A stretch of 64,000 bases of DNA from Solenopsis invicta. Its lineage: Eukaryota; Arthropoda; Insecta; Hymenoptera; Formicidae. Below are positions 45,646 through 56,290 of the stretch, one piece after another (position 1 is the first letter of the stretch; every line of letters starts with the position of its first letter). The notes beneath the pieces were generated by a model. The model was not told the DNA's origin. It was given only the letters and a program-made list of their open reading frames with translations, and did not search any database. The stretch is taken from contig NC_052668.1 in assembly GCF_016802725.1 (NCBI RefSeq), positions 1,946,501 to 2,010,500 on the forward strand, read 5' to 3'. A program made the translations under genes and the position numbers.

Positions 45646-46092
45646 TGATTAATTAAGGACTCTCGAAATTTTAACAACAATTAAGTTAGAAATAGGCTAA
45701 TGAGACTTAAGATTTATCCAAAGCTTCATGAGTCTTCATCAGTCTTAATGGATGAGTCAGGAAAATTATGAATAATTACACTTAAAACATAACATTTGAT
45801 AGTTACATAGACAAGTGTCAATGTTTACAACACGGCCACGGGTTGTAATGCCACGACGGATTTGGGAAACAGTTGGTGACCTGACTGCTTCCTAGTTACG
45901 TTAACTAATGATGGTTAGTTTTTCAACTTTTTTCGACTTTTATTATTATTGATACGCTGAAGAGGACTCCAAAGTGAGTCGAAACGTTTGCTTGTTAAGA
46001 GAAATGAATGAATGATTACACATTAATACATGTGTTCGCGCACTCTTTACCCGCGCTAACTCTCATTAGCCTATTTCTAATTTAATTGTTGT
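45646..46092 (+). mobile_element. 447-bp hammerhead-bearing retroposon
   Basis: A 14-bp direct repeat (CAAAGTTATTCAAT at 45632-45645, one mismatch at 46093-46106) flanks it. The sister element at 58115 lacks it, giving an empty-site comparison. Near its ends are inverted GAAATAGGCTAATGAGA copies, and a hammerhead core lies at 45957. It has no coding region. It resembles a non-autonomous Penelope unit or a retrozyme-like element. Confidence 0.75.
45957..45985 (+). ncRNA. Hammerhead ribozyme core
   Basis: CTGAAGA (45957-45963), stem II GGACTC and GAGTC closing CAAAGT, then GAAAC (45981-45985). Both catalytic blocks and the stem II pairing are intact. Stem III and the cleavage strand were not resolved. 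Confidence 0.72.
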
Positions 46093-46216
46093 CAAAGTTA
46101 TTTAATAAAATAAAAATAGGTGCCATATTACCCTCTTCTTCTCTTCTTTGCAATGGATATTAACAAGAAAAAATAATGAATCATGCGCATCATGCATGAA
46201 ACGGAACGCACCTATA

Positions 46217-46900
46217 GTTATTAAAAATAACACCAGAGAACCTTGCAAAGAGTCAAATTATAATTTTAATGAAATTTTGTATATATATAGGTTTCGTAAA
46301 TAAATAAATTTTGAAAATATATTTGTGGCCCAAGAACGATTTTAAGAGGTATAAATTATGTGTAAAGCAATTTTTAGGTTTCATCAATATATATCTCAAA
46401 AACTATTGAAAAACATTTTATACATAAGTTTTACAAAATTATTTCGTTCCATCTATAGTCAATATCTTTTCAAATAAAATATTTATAAAAAAATTTTTTT
46501 AATTTTTAAAAATAATTGATTTTTACAAATATTATTGTCGTAATTGAATAAAGAAAATTTTATTTTAAAATTTTAATATAAAATATTTTTTACATCTTTA
46601 ACAGTTTTTGTTGTCAGAAAACACTGAAAACCGCTTTACACATCAAGATTAGTGATTTCACTTCATAAAACCATTTTTAGGTTGCAACTGATATTTTCTA
46701 AATTTATCTATTGACGTAAACTTATGTACAAAGTTTCATTAAAATCTTTTTTTACATTTGAGTCTTTGTTCCCTTATTAATGGAAAGCAGAATAAAAAGT
46801 ATTCAATTTAATAGCGGCAAAAATGGCAAGAAGTAAAGTTATCATATGATACTGTATTGTTTACGAATTTCAATTATAAAAAATGCTGCAAAAACGTGCA
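46217..46900. other. AT-rich intron, nothing recognised
   Basis: No paired termini, exon or domain seen. Confidence 0.4.
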
Positions 46901-46909
46901 AATCGATTT

Positions 46910-47480
46910 ATCCTTTTCTTATATCGTATGATAGGTGCGCATTTTTGTTTAAGCGATGTAAAAGTAGTAATTTCAATTTGATTGACAACAAATATTGCAT
47001 TGGAGAATCTTGAAAGTGTGACAGCAATGATTTGCAATTGTTCGATAATTTGGCAAAAAGAGCTTGTAGAGCAGTTAAAAATAACGCAAGAAACCATTTT
47101 CAAACGTCTACACGAGATTTGAAAGATTCAAAAAGAAGGAAAATGAGTTCCGCATAAACTCACCAAAATTAACAAAAACCAACGAGTGTCTACGAGTCTT
47201 ATTCTTCTCAAATAGCATAATAAACCTTTTTTATGGAAAATTATTACAGTATGATAAAAAATGGAAACTTTGTTACAATCCAAAACTCAAAAAATCATGG
47301 ATAAATTTTAGCGAATCATTAACATCGATCGTAAAGCCCAAACGCTTCAGAAAGAAGGTTTTGTTCTGCATTTGATGGGATTTATTATGAGCGTTATTTA
47401 TTACGAGCTATTAGAACCAAATCAAACAGTTTTAGACTTGTATCAACCTCAATTAATCCGCTTAAGTCGAGAAGACTGAA
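46910..47480 (+). pseudogene. Mariner transposase fragment, heavily mutated
   Basis: Across frames it reads KELVEQLKITQETIFKRLHE (47060-47120), a WVPHKL-like VPHKLTKINKNQR (47150-47185), then VIYYELLEPNQTV (47395-47430), all in mariner transposase order. The DNA-binding start, the last catalytic Asp and the TIRs are missing or unrecognisable. An older insertion than the mariner at 4019. Confidence 0.75.
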
Positions 47481-48989
47481 TATTTGACTGAAAGAAAGAA
47501 TATTTTAAAACAAAAAAATTTTACTTAACGCAAGAAATTATTTTGGGTCCTAACAACTTATTTGGAGTCACATTAAAAATTTTTTAATTGAAATATTTAT
47601 AAATAAAATAAAAAAATTATTTTTAATTAAGTATTTTTTCTTAGTTCTAGAAAATATTTATTGTTAGATCATTTTTGTATTCAAGATAATCAGATTTTTT
47701 AAATCAAAGAATGTCTAATTAAGTTTAATGATATTATTAGTTTATTTGTATCATTGTTTAAATGTAAAAAAAGTAATAACACAAAATTATATACTTAAGG
47801 TAATGTCTATTTACTTTAAAAGTAAACATTTTTACTTAAACAAAAAAAAAACAAATGTTTACATTAATATATCTGGTTAAAAAAATGTATTTTTTCAGTT
47901 AAAAAAATTTTTTTTTAATGCAGGAATTGGAATGAAACACTCATATACTGGTAAAAAAAGATCGTCCTATAAAATTGCTACATAACAATGTTAGGTCACA
48001 CGTTTCTTCTAACGCAAAAGACATGACGCAAAGACTGTGTTATATGACCGAAAGTAACGGCGCGCAGTTTGGTTGAGTCTGAGAAAGTATATAAAATCAG
48101 ACGAATACATAAAAGCGCTAAGATCCAGCTAGCGACCGAAAAAGACCTTCTTATTTAGATTCATATGGACATATTTTATATATAATTATACATAATTATT
48201 TATGATTATATATAAAAAAATTTTTCCCAGTTACATATTTCTAATCAGTAGATGAGATTTGAAAATGGCTTGACGATTTTATCATGTCTAAAGATATTGC
48301 ATTATTTCGAGATAAAATTCGTAAGCTGCTCAAAAGATAGTTTTTAAAATAATAGAAAGCAAATACTGAATAATTAAATAAATAATTAAAAAAATTTGAT
48401 TTAGTTTTTTTTAATAAACTTAGAATTGAACAAAAAAATTGGATTTTTTTTGTCTAATGATAATAATATTAAAAAAGTTCTAATGCTTAATCTAAAAATA
48501 TAATTTTTTGGCTAATATATTTTTCCTCTCAATTTATGAAAATTATTATTGAGCAATTAGAATATATTTTTTTGATAAAACAAAATTTATTCGTGTAGCA
48601 AATTCTGTATAATGTTGTTAATTTTCACTTTAATATTTAATGTTTTGAAAATAAAGATATTTTCAAAGTAAGAATATTCTTTCTTTTTTCTATGGATAGA
48701 AAGACATTTTAATACGAAAATACACATGGATACAGATGTTACGTTCGGCGGACTCCACAATTTCCCTTTTCGCTGATAACAAATATTCCTCGTCCTATCA
48801 TAAAAAAAACGTGGCAACGTGAGAAAATTGTTCCTGAGAAATATAATTCTCAGATATTACAATCAGAACAATAAGGTGGAAATACAAAAAGAAACCTCGT
48901 ATTAACAGAATCGAGACGAATATTTGGCCATTCTGATGCAACAATCCATGAGAAAAGGTAAAGCCAAGAGGAAAAAGCTTAATTTTATC
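47481..48989. other. AT-rich intron with shared old repeats
   Basis: Text at 48164-48230 (TATATATAATTATACATAAT) recurs at 29855-29925, and 48055-48160 resembles 53070-53180 (GCGCGCA.., AAGATC.A.., CGACCG..AAAAAG). No gene. Confidence 0.45.
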
Positions 48990-50880
48990 TAAGTCCGACG
49001 CCAGTAATAAATAAAATTAATCCTAGACGTCGGACGAGAAATATCAAAATCATAAATTAGGATTTATGGCCTTGCTTTTGCTTTTTTAGATGTGCATCCC
49101 CAAAGAACCCACAATAGCGATATGAACGACACGATTATTAAAGCAAATTAATATAACGAAGCGGGCTTAGAACCCTCTGAAAAGGAAAAGCGATGGATTA
49201 ATAAGGAATCTTCGGAGCGATTGGGCGATCTAGCGATTCGCCCCTTTTAGAATTAGAGAAAACTCGAGCAAAGACGGAGAACTAACCAATGAAAGATCAT
49301 CTAACACGATAATTGGCAAGGAGCGTTGGTAAATTAACTAACGACAATTCGAATCTTCGAAATAAGATAAAATCTATAAAAGTTTCATAACGCCCACCAA
49401 TCAAATCTCTTACCCATTCGATCAACTCCACGCCCTTTCTTAAGCCCTATAAAATATGCAACTTCCTGGCGCTCCAGCATTCATATTTCATATTCATATC
49501 CTTAGTTGAATTCAAGATTCAAGATTATTATTCGTATTATTCACTCATATTTGCATCGTTACTTAAGTCTAGAGTCGAAGCTGTGCGCGTTATTTTAAAT
49601 CGTTTTGAACTTAGAATCTGTGCGCGAGAATTTCAATCACGACTTTTGTACACAAACCGTCTAGTTTCAAGATCGTTCTTCATCAGCAACCTCCAAAGGT
49701 CAGAAAACGTCATCTCTCTGCTACCATAAGTAAGTTATTCACTGTTTTTCCGGTTATTGTTCAATTTTCCATTTAACTCGCTAGAAATCGATCGCTAATG
49801 AGCAATCAAAAACGTTCAGGTTCCAACTTCTTGCGCCCGATATTATTATTATTATTATTGATATTAGAATTTCCTCTTTGTATTAATATAGCAATTTCCA
49901 TTTAAAACAATTCCCGATTTTCTCTTTAAATATGCCTTAAAGGCCTATGTAAATATAAATGTCTTGTTTTTATACTTAAATCGTAAGTTCTAATTTCATT
50001 TAATAGTTAAACTCTGTAAATATGATTTCCAACGCATAATTATGAATTCATTAAAGAATAAATTAATTCCATCTCTTCCTCCGATAAAAATTTCATATAT
50101 TGTTTTTATACTTAAATCGTAAGTTCTAATTTCATTTAATAGTTAAACTCTGTAAATATGATTTCCAACGCATAATTATGAATTCATTAAAGAATAAATT
50201 AATTCCATCTCTTCCTCCGATAAAAATTTCATATAATTTTAACCTTTCTAATTCGATAACTAGTATGTAAAGTTCTTTAGGTAATCTAATGTAATAATGA
50301 TTATAGTTAGCTATTCTAGTAATCTTTAATTAATTGTTACCCAATGATAAATAATGTGCATTAATATCTCCGAATAATCGTTAACTAATTATTTTGTAAT
50401 AATAACTAATTATGTATTCTAGTTCTTATGACTACTTAATTACTCGTCTCCTTTATCACAACAAACAATTGTTAAGCTTACGCGAATCTTTTTAAATAAC
50501 AGTAATGTATACAAATTTTGAACAACAAAATATATGTTAAATTTTAGTTATACAAGAATTTAAATGTAACCAATTTATTTTAATAACCCATCTCAGCACC
50601 CTTCCTCCTGGTTAAAAGATCACCGAAAGCCCGATCTCGAGTTAAAGAGACTTGACTCTCTGACTTAAATCAGGGCCGACGACCGCACGACTTCTGAAAG
50701 GGGGTTAAAACGTATCTTTTCACGTTGACCCATATTTCAAAGTCCCAACGTGCGCCCTCGTGCCTTACGCCCGATAAGTACGGCCATGAGTTTTGAGCAT
50801 TTGTTGCGTCCTTCACTGCCTTGCTTGTACCACAGATAGCCTATACCCTTCCTACCTTTCCCTTAAGGCTGGACATAACA
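48990..50880 (+). mobile_element. LTR-like region (borders not fixed)
   Basis: Contains TATAAAATATGC (49450) followed by a GCTCCAGCATTC start-like context and unique text to ~49730, then an AATAAA and a GC-richer end finishing near GGACATAACACA (50880). The composition and promoter order suggest a retroelement LTR or leader. I saw neither a matching TG start nor a target duplication. Confidence 0.35.
49965..50236. repeat. 136-bp tandem duplication
   Basis: The unit starting TTGTTTTTATACTTAAATCG occurs at 49965 and again at 50101 with almost no differences, implying a recent duplication. Confidence 0.95.
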
Positions 50881-50923
50881 CAGACTTGATGAGAATTTAA
50901 CGTCAAATTTAATAAGCACTTAC

Positions 50924-50992
50924 AATTCTTCGAGGCTAGGTAGATTTACAGCAGCAGTTGGTATCTTCGTTAAATAATTTTCATCGAGTTCC
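50924..50992 (-). CDS. rk: Type-B LGR receptor, one LRR (exon)
   Basis: A 69-bp exon encoding the 23-residue repeat ELDENYLTKIPTAAVNLPSL then EE. Acceptor CCTATTTTTAG, donor GTAAGTGC on the minus strand. The missing residue and missing Phe (AVNLP rather than AFxxL) match the 23-residue repeat at this place in type-B LGRs. Separated by only 81 bp from the exon at 51074 but by 15.3 kb from the next one. Confidence 0.8.
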
Positions 50993-51073
50993 CTAAAAAT
51001 AGGATAAATAAAAGATCACGTTATGAATAAATGACGATGAATTGCTTTTGTTTGAATTGTTTTTCATACTTAC

Positions 51074-51145
51074 AATATACGAAGGTTTGATAAGTTTATA
51101 AATGCGTCATCATGAATGGCACGTATATGATTACGTCGAAGAAAT
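51074..51145 (-). CDS. rk: Type-B LGR receptor, one LRR (exon)
   Basis: A 72-bp exon, one canonical repeat FLRRNHIRAIHDDAFINLSN then LRI. Acceptor CTTTATTTTTAG, donor GTAAGTAT. The Leu codon is split across each junction (TT then G/A), as in vertebrate LGR genes where each LRR has its own 72-bp exon. Confidence 0.82.
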
Positions 51146-51243
51146 CTAAAAATAAAGATACATGTATGTGTGGAGTCGTACTATAACGACTATTTCAGAT
51201 TCTACATAATATTTTTTCTCGTCATCTCACGATGTATACTTAC

Positions 51244-51315
51244 AAAATTTCGAGATTAGGAAATCGATGGAAAGCACGTATTGGAATGTCTGTTATGTTA
51301 TTGTTGGTCAAATCA
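51244..51315 (-). CDS. rk: Type-B LGR receptor, one LRR (exon)
   Basis: A 72-bp exon, repeat DLTNNNITDIPIRAFHRFPN then LEI. Acceptor TAATTGTTTCAG, donor GTAAGTATAC, intron of 98 bp to the next exon. It is the most 5' exon I can see. The signal peptide, N-terminal cap and earlier LRRs must lie more than 12.7 kb upstream, beyond 64000. Confidence 0.82.
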
Positions 51316-51425
51316 CTGAAACAATTACGAAAAATTCTATAAAATTGTGTACTACAAGATATTAAGAATGTTTTGATTATACAATATCAGCTAAAAGTTA
51401 TCAAAGTTTAAAAATTGTAGATTTC

Positions 51426-52165
51426 TTAAGGATTCTTTCTGGTTAGTTGCCCCCAAAAATAGGCATTCTTTGTCAATTTATTGTAGGAAAAATTAAACAG
51501 CGGGGAAACTTAAATCATTCTCCATCATATTTATTGTGGTTTGAAGTGTAATTACAAAAAATTACAACCAATTTGGTTGCTAAATACCGTCAGTATTTAG
51601 CGGCCAAATTGGCTGTAATTTTTAATGGCAAAGATTAATGGCAAAGACGGAACCTCTTCACGGAACCGCGGAAGTCCTACAAGTCGCCAGAATTGCTTGA
51701 AAAAATTAAGCATAACATTTTTATGTTAAGAATGAGTGTGATTTTATGATAAACTAAAAGAAATTAATTTCAATAAAATTAACAAAATGGCGGCACTTTA
51801 AAGAAAAAAACATCAATTTTAATTAAACATTTCTGCTGATTTTTCGTGGCTAAAAAAAATTATCATGTATATTAAAACAATTCTATTCTATCATATGGAG
51901 AAAGCATTTTTACACATTAGAAAGAAAGTTCGAATGTAATTCGTTGAAAGTTATTTGAGCTATCACTTTCGCTAGATAAAAAAGAGGACCGTCTTATACT
52001 GACAGTATTTTGGGGCCGAATCGGCTGTAATTTATTGTAATTGCACTCTAAACCACACTAAATGATGGAGAAAGATTTAAGTTTCTCTGCCGTTTCTTTT
52101 TCCTACAATAAATTGACAAAATATAGCAACCTAACCTAACCTAACCTAACCAGAAAGGACTCTCA
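51426..52165. mobile_element. Non-autonomous element with ~175-bp TIRs
   Basis: Both ends read inward TTTCTGGTTAG, TTGTCAATTTATTGTAGGAA, AGAAACTTAAATC.TTCTCC and GCCAA.TTGG around TACTGTCAGTAT. The right end has four CCTAA units at 52129-52148. No coding region. Confidence 0.78.
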
Positions 52166-52842
52166 AGTTTATTCTAAGTTTTATTATTATAAGTTTTTTT
52201 CAAGGTTAATATATTTTTTTTAACTAAATTAAGTTAAAGATTATAAAATTAATTTTGTCACGTTAAAAATTGCATGAACAAAAGATTTTCAATTAAAAAA
52301 TGTTAAAAATTAATTTTGAAAAGTATTATTTATATTAAATTATAATGTTATAATTTTTTATAATTAGATTTCTTAAAACAATTATAATAGAGCTCATTAA
52401 ATAAATTTAATATTTTATTTGTAAATTATATGGAATGACAAAGAAATATTGTTTTCTACAGAAATATTACTTTTCCTTTATAACTTTTGTCTTTTATATA
52501 GATAAATTTTTAACTTAGCAAAATGGTTAATCAGTTAAAATTTTTATGTTTTAAAAATAACTAAAGTTAAAAATAATAAGATTATAGATTCGAAAAAAAT
52601 GTTAAACATAAAAATGAGATATCCAATATCAGTTTACAGTGGATTTTGGTACCTAATAGTTATTTTTCAGTGAATTTTTATAATCTTTAGCTTGCGCGTA
52701 AATTATGCGCTACATATTCGTTGGTTTTGAAATATAGATTTCCGGAGATGTTAATTTTTGCAATAAATAGCGCAGTTCACGTAAATTGGAGATTGTCAAA
52801 ATTTACTATAAAAATTTCATTAGGCATTAAAATCTGCTTAAA
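52166..52842. other. AT-rich intron, nothing recognised
   Basis: No exon or element ends identified. Confidence 0.4.
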
Positions 52843-52914
52843 AACTCGTCGAGTTGGCTAAGACATCCGTATCGGAGATTTGGGAGGTTTCAGGTTTAAA
52901 CCCTGGCTGAGGTG
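52843..52914 (+). repeat. tRNA-like segment (SINE head or pseudo-tRNA)
   Basis: Box-A-like GTTGGCTAAGACATC, an anticodon-arm-like CCGTATCGGAG and box B GGTTTAAACCC occur in tRNA order, ending GGCTGAGG. CTCGTCG and the 3' strand pair poorly. No poly(A) or target duplication identified. Confidence 0.55.
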
Positions 52915-54299
52915 ATATTTTTCGCAATAAATTCTTTACAGTCTTTACAGGGGTTAACATTTAGAGACTAGTTAGCATCAAGTATTATTAAATTAATTTT
53001 AATTTAATAAAACACGTGATATTACTAATTCTTGTTCAGTTAGAGCTGGGTTATGGTCGAAAAAACAATTCGGCGCGCAAATTATTGAATTTGAAGAAAT
53101 ATATAAAAACTCATAATAAATAATAAATATAAGCATTAAGATCTAATTACGACCGTTGAAAAAGTGTTCTTGTTTAATTTGTGTTAATTCATACTATAAT
53201 ACTTTCTCATCAAATTTCCAAATAACGACACAAAGCGCGATTTTACATAAGAATCAGGAGCAAAAGAAAAACATTACATTACTTTTAAACGAATAAAAGA
53301 AATGTTAAAGTTAACACGGATAATCAAACATAATGTAATAATAAAACACTCTATGAAATATTTATATTTTTAGACATGTTTTGAGATGAGATATATATAC
53401 ATCCTTAAAAATATAATCAAGTATTTCTCATGTTTCGATATTGCAATTCGTTTATGTCATGTTTCTAACATTACGGAAGCAAGGGTAAGTAATTTTTTGC
53501 TTGCATTCAAACATACGTAACAGATTTACGGAGAACAAAATAGAAGATACTAGTGAGCAAGTCGTCATCAAGCGACCTTCTAAAAATATTTTTTTTCACG
53601 AGAGATGATCGCGAGAGATCATTGCACTCATAATGGATTATGTTCGCAAAGCGAGAAAACGGACTATAAAATAATTCTAGTATTTCTATCATCCCAGAAA
53701 AGTTACAATTAGTTAAAAATATTAAATAAGCGTACTTAGAATTTTAATCAGGGCGGAGGGAGGACAACATTTATCTTCATACAAAATATAAAATATTTAT
53801 ATTAAAGTCAATTTTCGAAAATCTTCAGAAACTTTCTCTCTTTTTTTTTATCGCAAACACCGATGTTTTGTGTATTTATATTTAACATTATCCATTAAGA
53901 CAATTTCTTGAATATTGTTGATTACAATCACATTTACCATTTACAATGTAATTTTTAATTTATCTTACCTTTATCTAGAGATCATTTTTAGTTCTTTAAA
54001 TGCTACATACTATTTATTGTTAAACGTGGGGGGATATGTATTTTCGGCATATATCTCTTTTTTAACAATGTACTACGAGAATTATCCTTGGACCTGATCT
54101 ACAATTTTCTTGATTCAACGATAAACGATTCTCGAAAACGGACAACTTGAAATTAGAAATTCGTGTGAATCAAGAATGGCGTAATGTTTTCACAAGATGA
54201 TAAAAAGAAATAGTATTAAGTAAGAAAACCAGCGAATTGACTCTCTCATACTGGTGCCGCGTGAGCGGGTATCGAGAAGAACAGACTAAAGGTGCGTGG
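52915..54299. other. AT-rich intron, no gene
   Basis: Only short random frames; an old shared repeat at ~53070-53180 (see 48055). Confidence 0.4.
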
Positions 54300-54307
54300 A
54301 TTCTGGC

Positions 54308-54862
54308 TAGGGTTGCTAGATGTCCGGGATTTCCGGGATTGTCCCGGAATTTGTCGACTGGTCCCGTGTCCAGTAATTAAAGTTTTTTGCCCCGGAAATG
54401 ATATTTTTAATATGATCACATGTAGAAATGATAGTAAGATAATTTATTTTTCAAAGTTGATATGAATAATACAAATAAAAAGTACAAATTATACTTTATG
54501 ATAATAAATAAAAAAGATTTCATATAATAGTTTTTACTTTATTATTTCCTTTAAATAAATCATATACACCGTTATCAGGCGACTCAAAAACTAGGATATG
54601 TAGTTTTCTTATAGTTTTTTTTCTAAATAATCAGAGAAAAACTTTTAAAAGAAATATACATTTTAGTTTTTTAACTCGTTTTTCTATCTTAAAAAAAAAT
54701 TACTTCAGTTTAAAATTATTTTTTAAAAAGAGATTACAGTATACTATGATTTATGTGGAGACATTACTGATACAAGAACTCTTTAATAATAATTAATATC
54801 CGTTTTTCAACCATCGTCTCAGAGATGTCCCGGAAATATTGATATTAGATCTGGCAACCCTA
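54308..54862. mobile_element. hAT-type MITE, 8-bp duplication
   Basis: Ends TAGGGTTGCTAGATG and CAGATCTGGCAACCCTA-like (TAGGGTTGCCAGAT), with ATTCTGGC duplicated exactly (54300-54307, 54863-54870). The subterminal TGTCCCGGAAAT and its inverse are repeated. 555 bp, non-coding. Confidence 0.88.
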
Positions 54863-54870
54863 ATTCTGGC

Positions 54871-56290
54871 CCATTTTTACGACTCGATCTCTTTTGCTCA
54901 GAATGGATCGATGTCTACTTATCCATTTACCGAATGGGATGAAAAGAACAGCACGCTATTCTGCATAGAAATAAAAAAAGAAGTTCTCACTATAACATAT
55001 AACGATCTTTTATTGCATTTATTTATATCAATGTTGAGCAATTAAAATTGAAAGAAAGAAAACTTGTGCCCATAAAGTAAGAGATATTAATTTTATTAAA
55101 AAATATTTTATCTGAAATTTATTGTATTTGATGAAGTTTTTTTTAAAATAAATGCATTTATATTTTTTTATGTCCTAAATTCTCTGATAAATAATGGTTT
55201 TTATTGGGCCGCCTCCAATTTAACTTACGTAGCTTTTTTATTTAGTATTTGCAATGTAGAGTCATGTAGAAATGAAATTATGTGTCAAATAAATTCAAAA
55301 TTATGGTGAATTGTTATTTTTCCGTGAAAATTCTCGTAATGTTATTTTTCGGTAAATTCTCACATAACCCATAAATTGAGTAAATATCATTAATTTTGGT
55401 CTTTTCATCGTTATTTAAAAAAATGTTTTATTTTTTATTGAATACGAAGTATTCTTCATAAAAATCAAGACAAAAATGAAAACAAAAATGATTTTGCGGT
55501 TTCTCGGTTTGACGATCCAAACAAATTTTGTTTCGATGCTAATTCAATTTTGAATAACCATTGCGCACTTTGCGCTCAAAAACCATGTTTATAAGATGTG
55601 CATAGAGCAAAAAATATTTTTTTTAAATATTTAAAAAATGTTTTAATCATCTTTTCTTTAAAAGAAAAGATTGTTTTCATTTTTGTGAACAATACATTAA
55701 TTAAATAGCCAAAAAATTGATTACATTATTGTATAAGATTTTTTCATCCAAAAAGTACTATGTTAAATTATCAATAAGTAATATGTATATAATAGATAAT
55801 TACTATAAAGAGTCCATTTGACGTAAAAATTCAGAAAAATTGTAATAACTTCTTTTTTATGTAGCTCTCACAATGACTAGATAATTTCTTCGATCATAAT
55901 ACTTTTCTCGTATTTTTCTCCAAATGCATTTGTAAAAGATAAAAAATTTAAATTTGATTTAAAAATAAAATTAAAATCATGAATTACGCTTAAATCCTAA
56001 TTGTGTCATTATGCTGATAAATTAGTACTCTTAGTATTAACAAAGAACTTTGTAACGATACAAGATTAATGGTTATTGAACTGACAAATCACTTATTAAG
56101 TGACCTCTCATAAGTTAGCAGGACCAAATCAGCAGAATCGAATACAATTTATCAGAAAATTTAGTACATATTTTGTACTATTTTGTATTATTTTGTACTA
56201 AAAAAAAATAATTTTGTACCCCGTGCCATTTACGAAAAAATCGTGACGCTGCCAATTTCATATTAAGCTAGCAGAACAAAAAAAATATAT
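54871..56290. other. AT-rich intron, no gene
   Basis: Text at 56165-56260 (TTTTGTACCCCGTGCCATTTA) belongs to the family duplicated at 59120-59605. No exon seen. Confidence 0.4.

Larger units (their letters stand above)
44788..46145 (-). mobile_element. GAGGAGAAGAGGGTA element, copy 1
   Basis: Ends GAGGAAAAGAGGGTATTATG and GCCATATTACCCTCTTCTTC. It is the inverted, ~450-bp longer version of 58115-59007; the extra length is the retroposon 45646-46092. Non-coding. Confidence 0.85.
44744..46216. mobile_element. Outer element, GGTGCGTTCC ends
   Basis: Inverted ends TATAAGGTGCGTTCC..TTCACGCATGATG (left) and CATCATGCATGAAACGGAACGC-type (right). Most of the span is the element at 44788-46145 inserted in it, which itself contains a retroposon, giving three levels. 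Confidence 0.7.

Noticed and set aside
53507..53692. 61-aa minus frame near a GTAAGT-like site
   Set aside because: No LRR pattern and no acceptor/donor pair that keeps the LGR phase.
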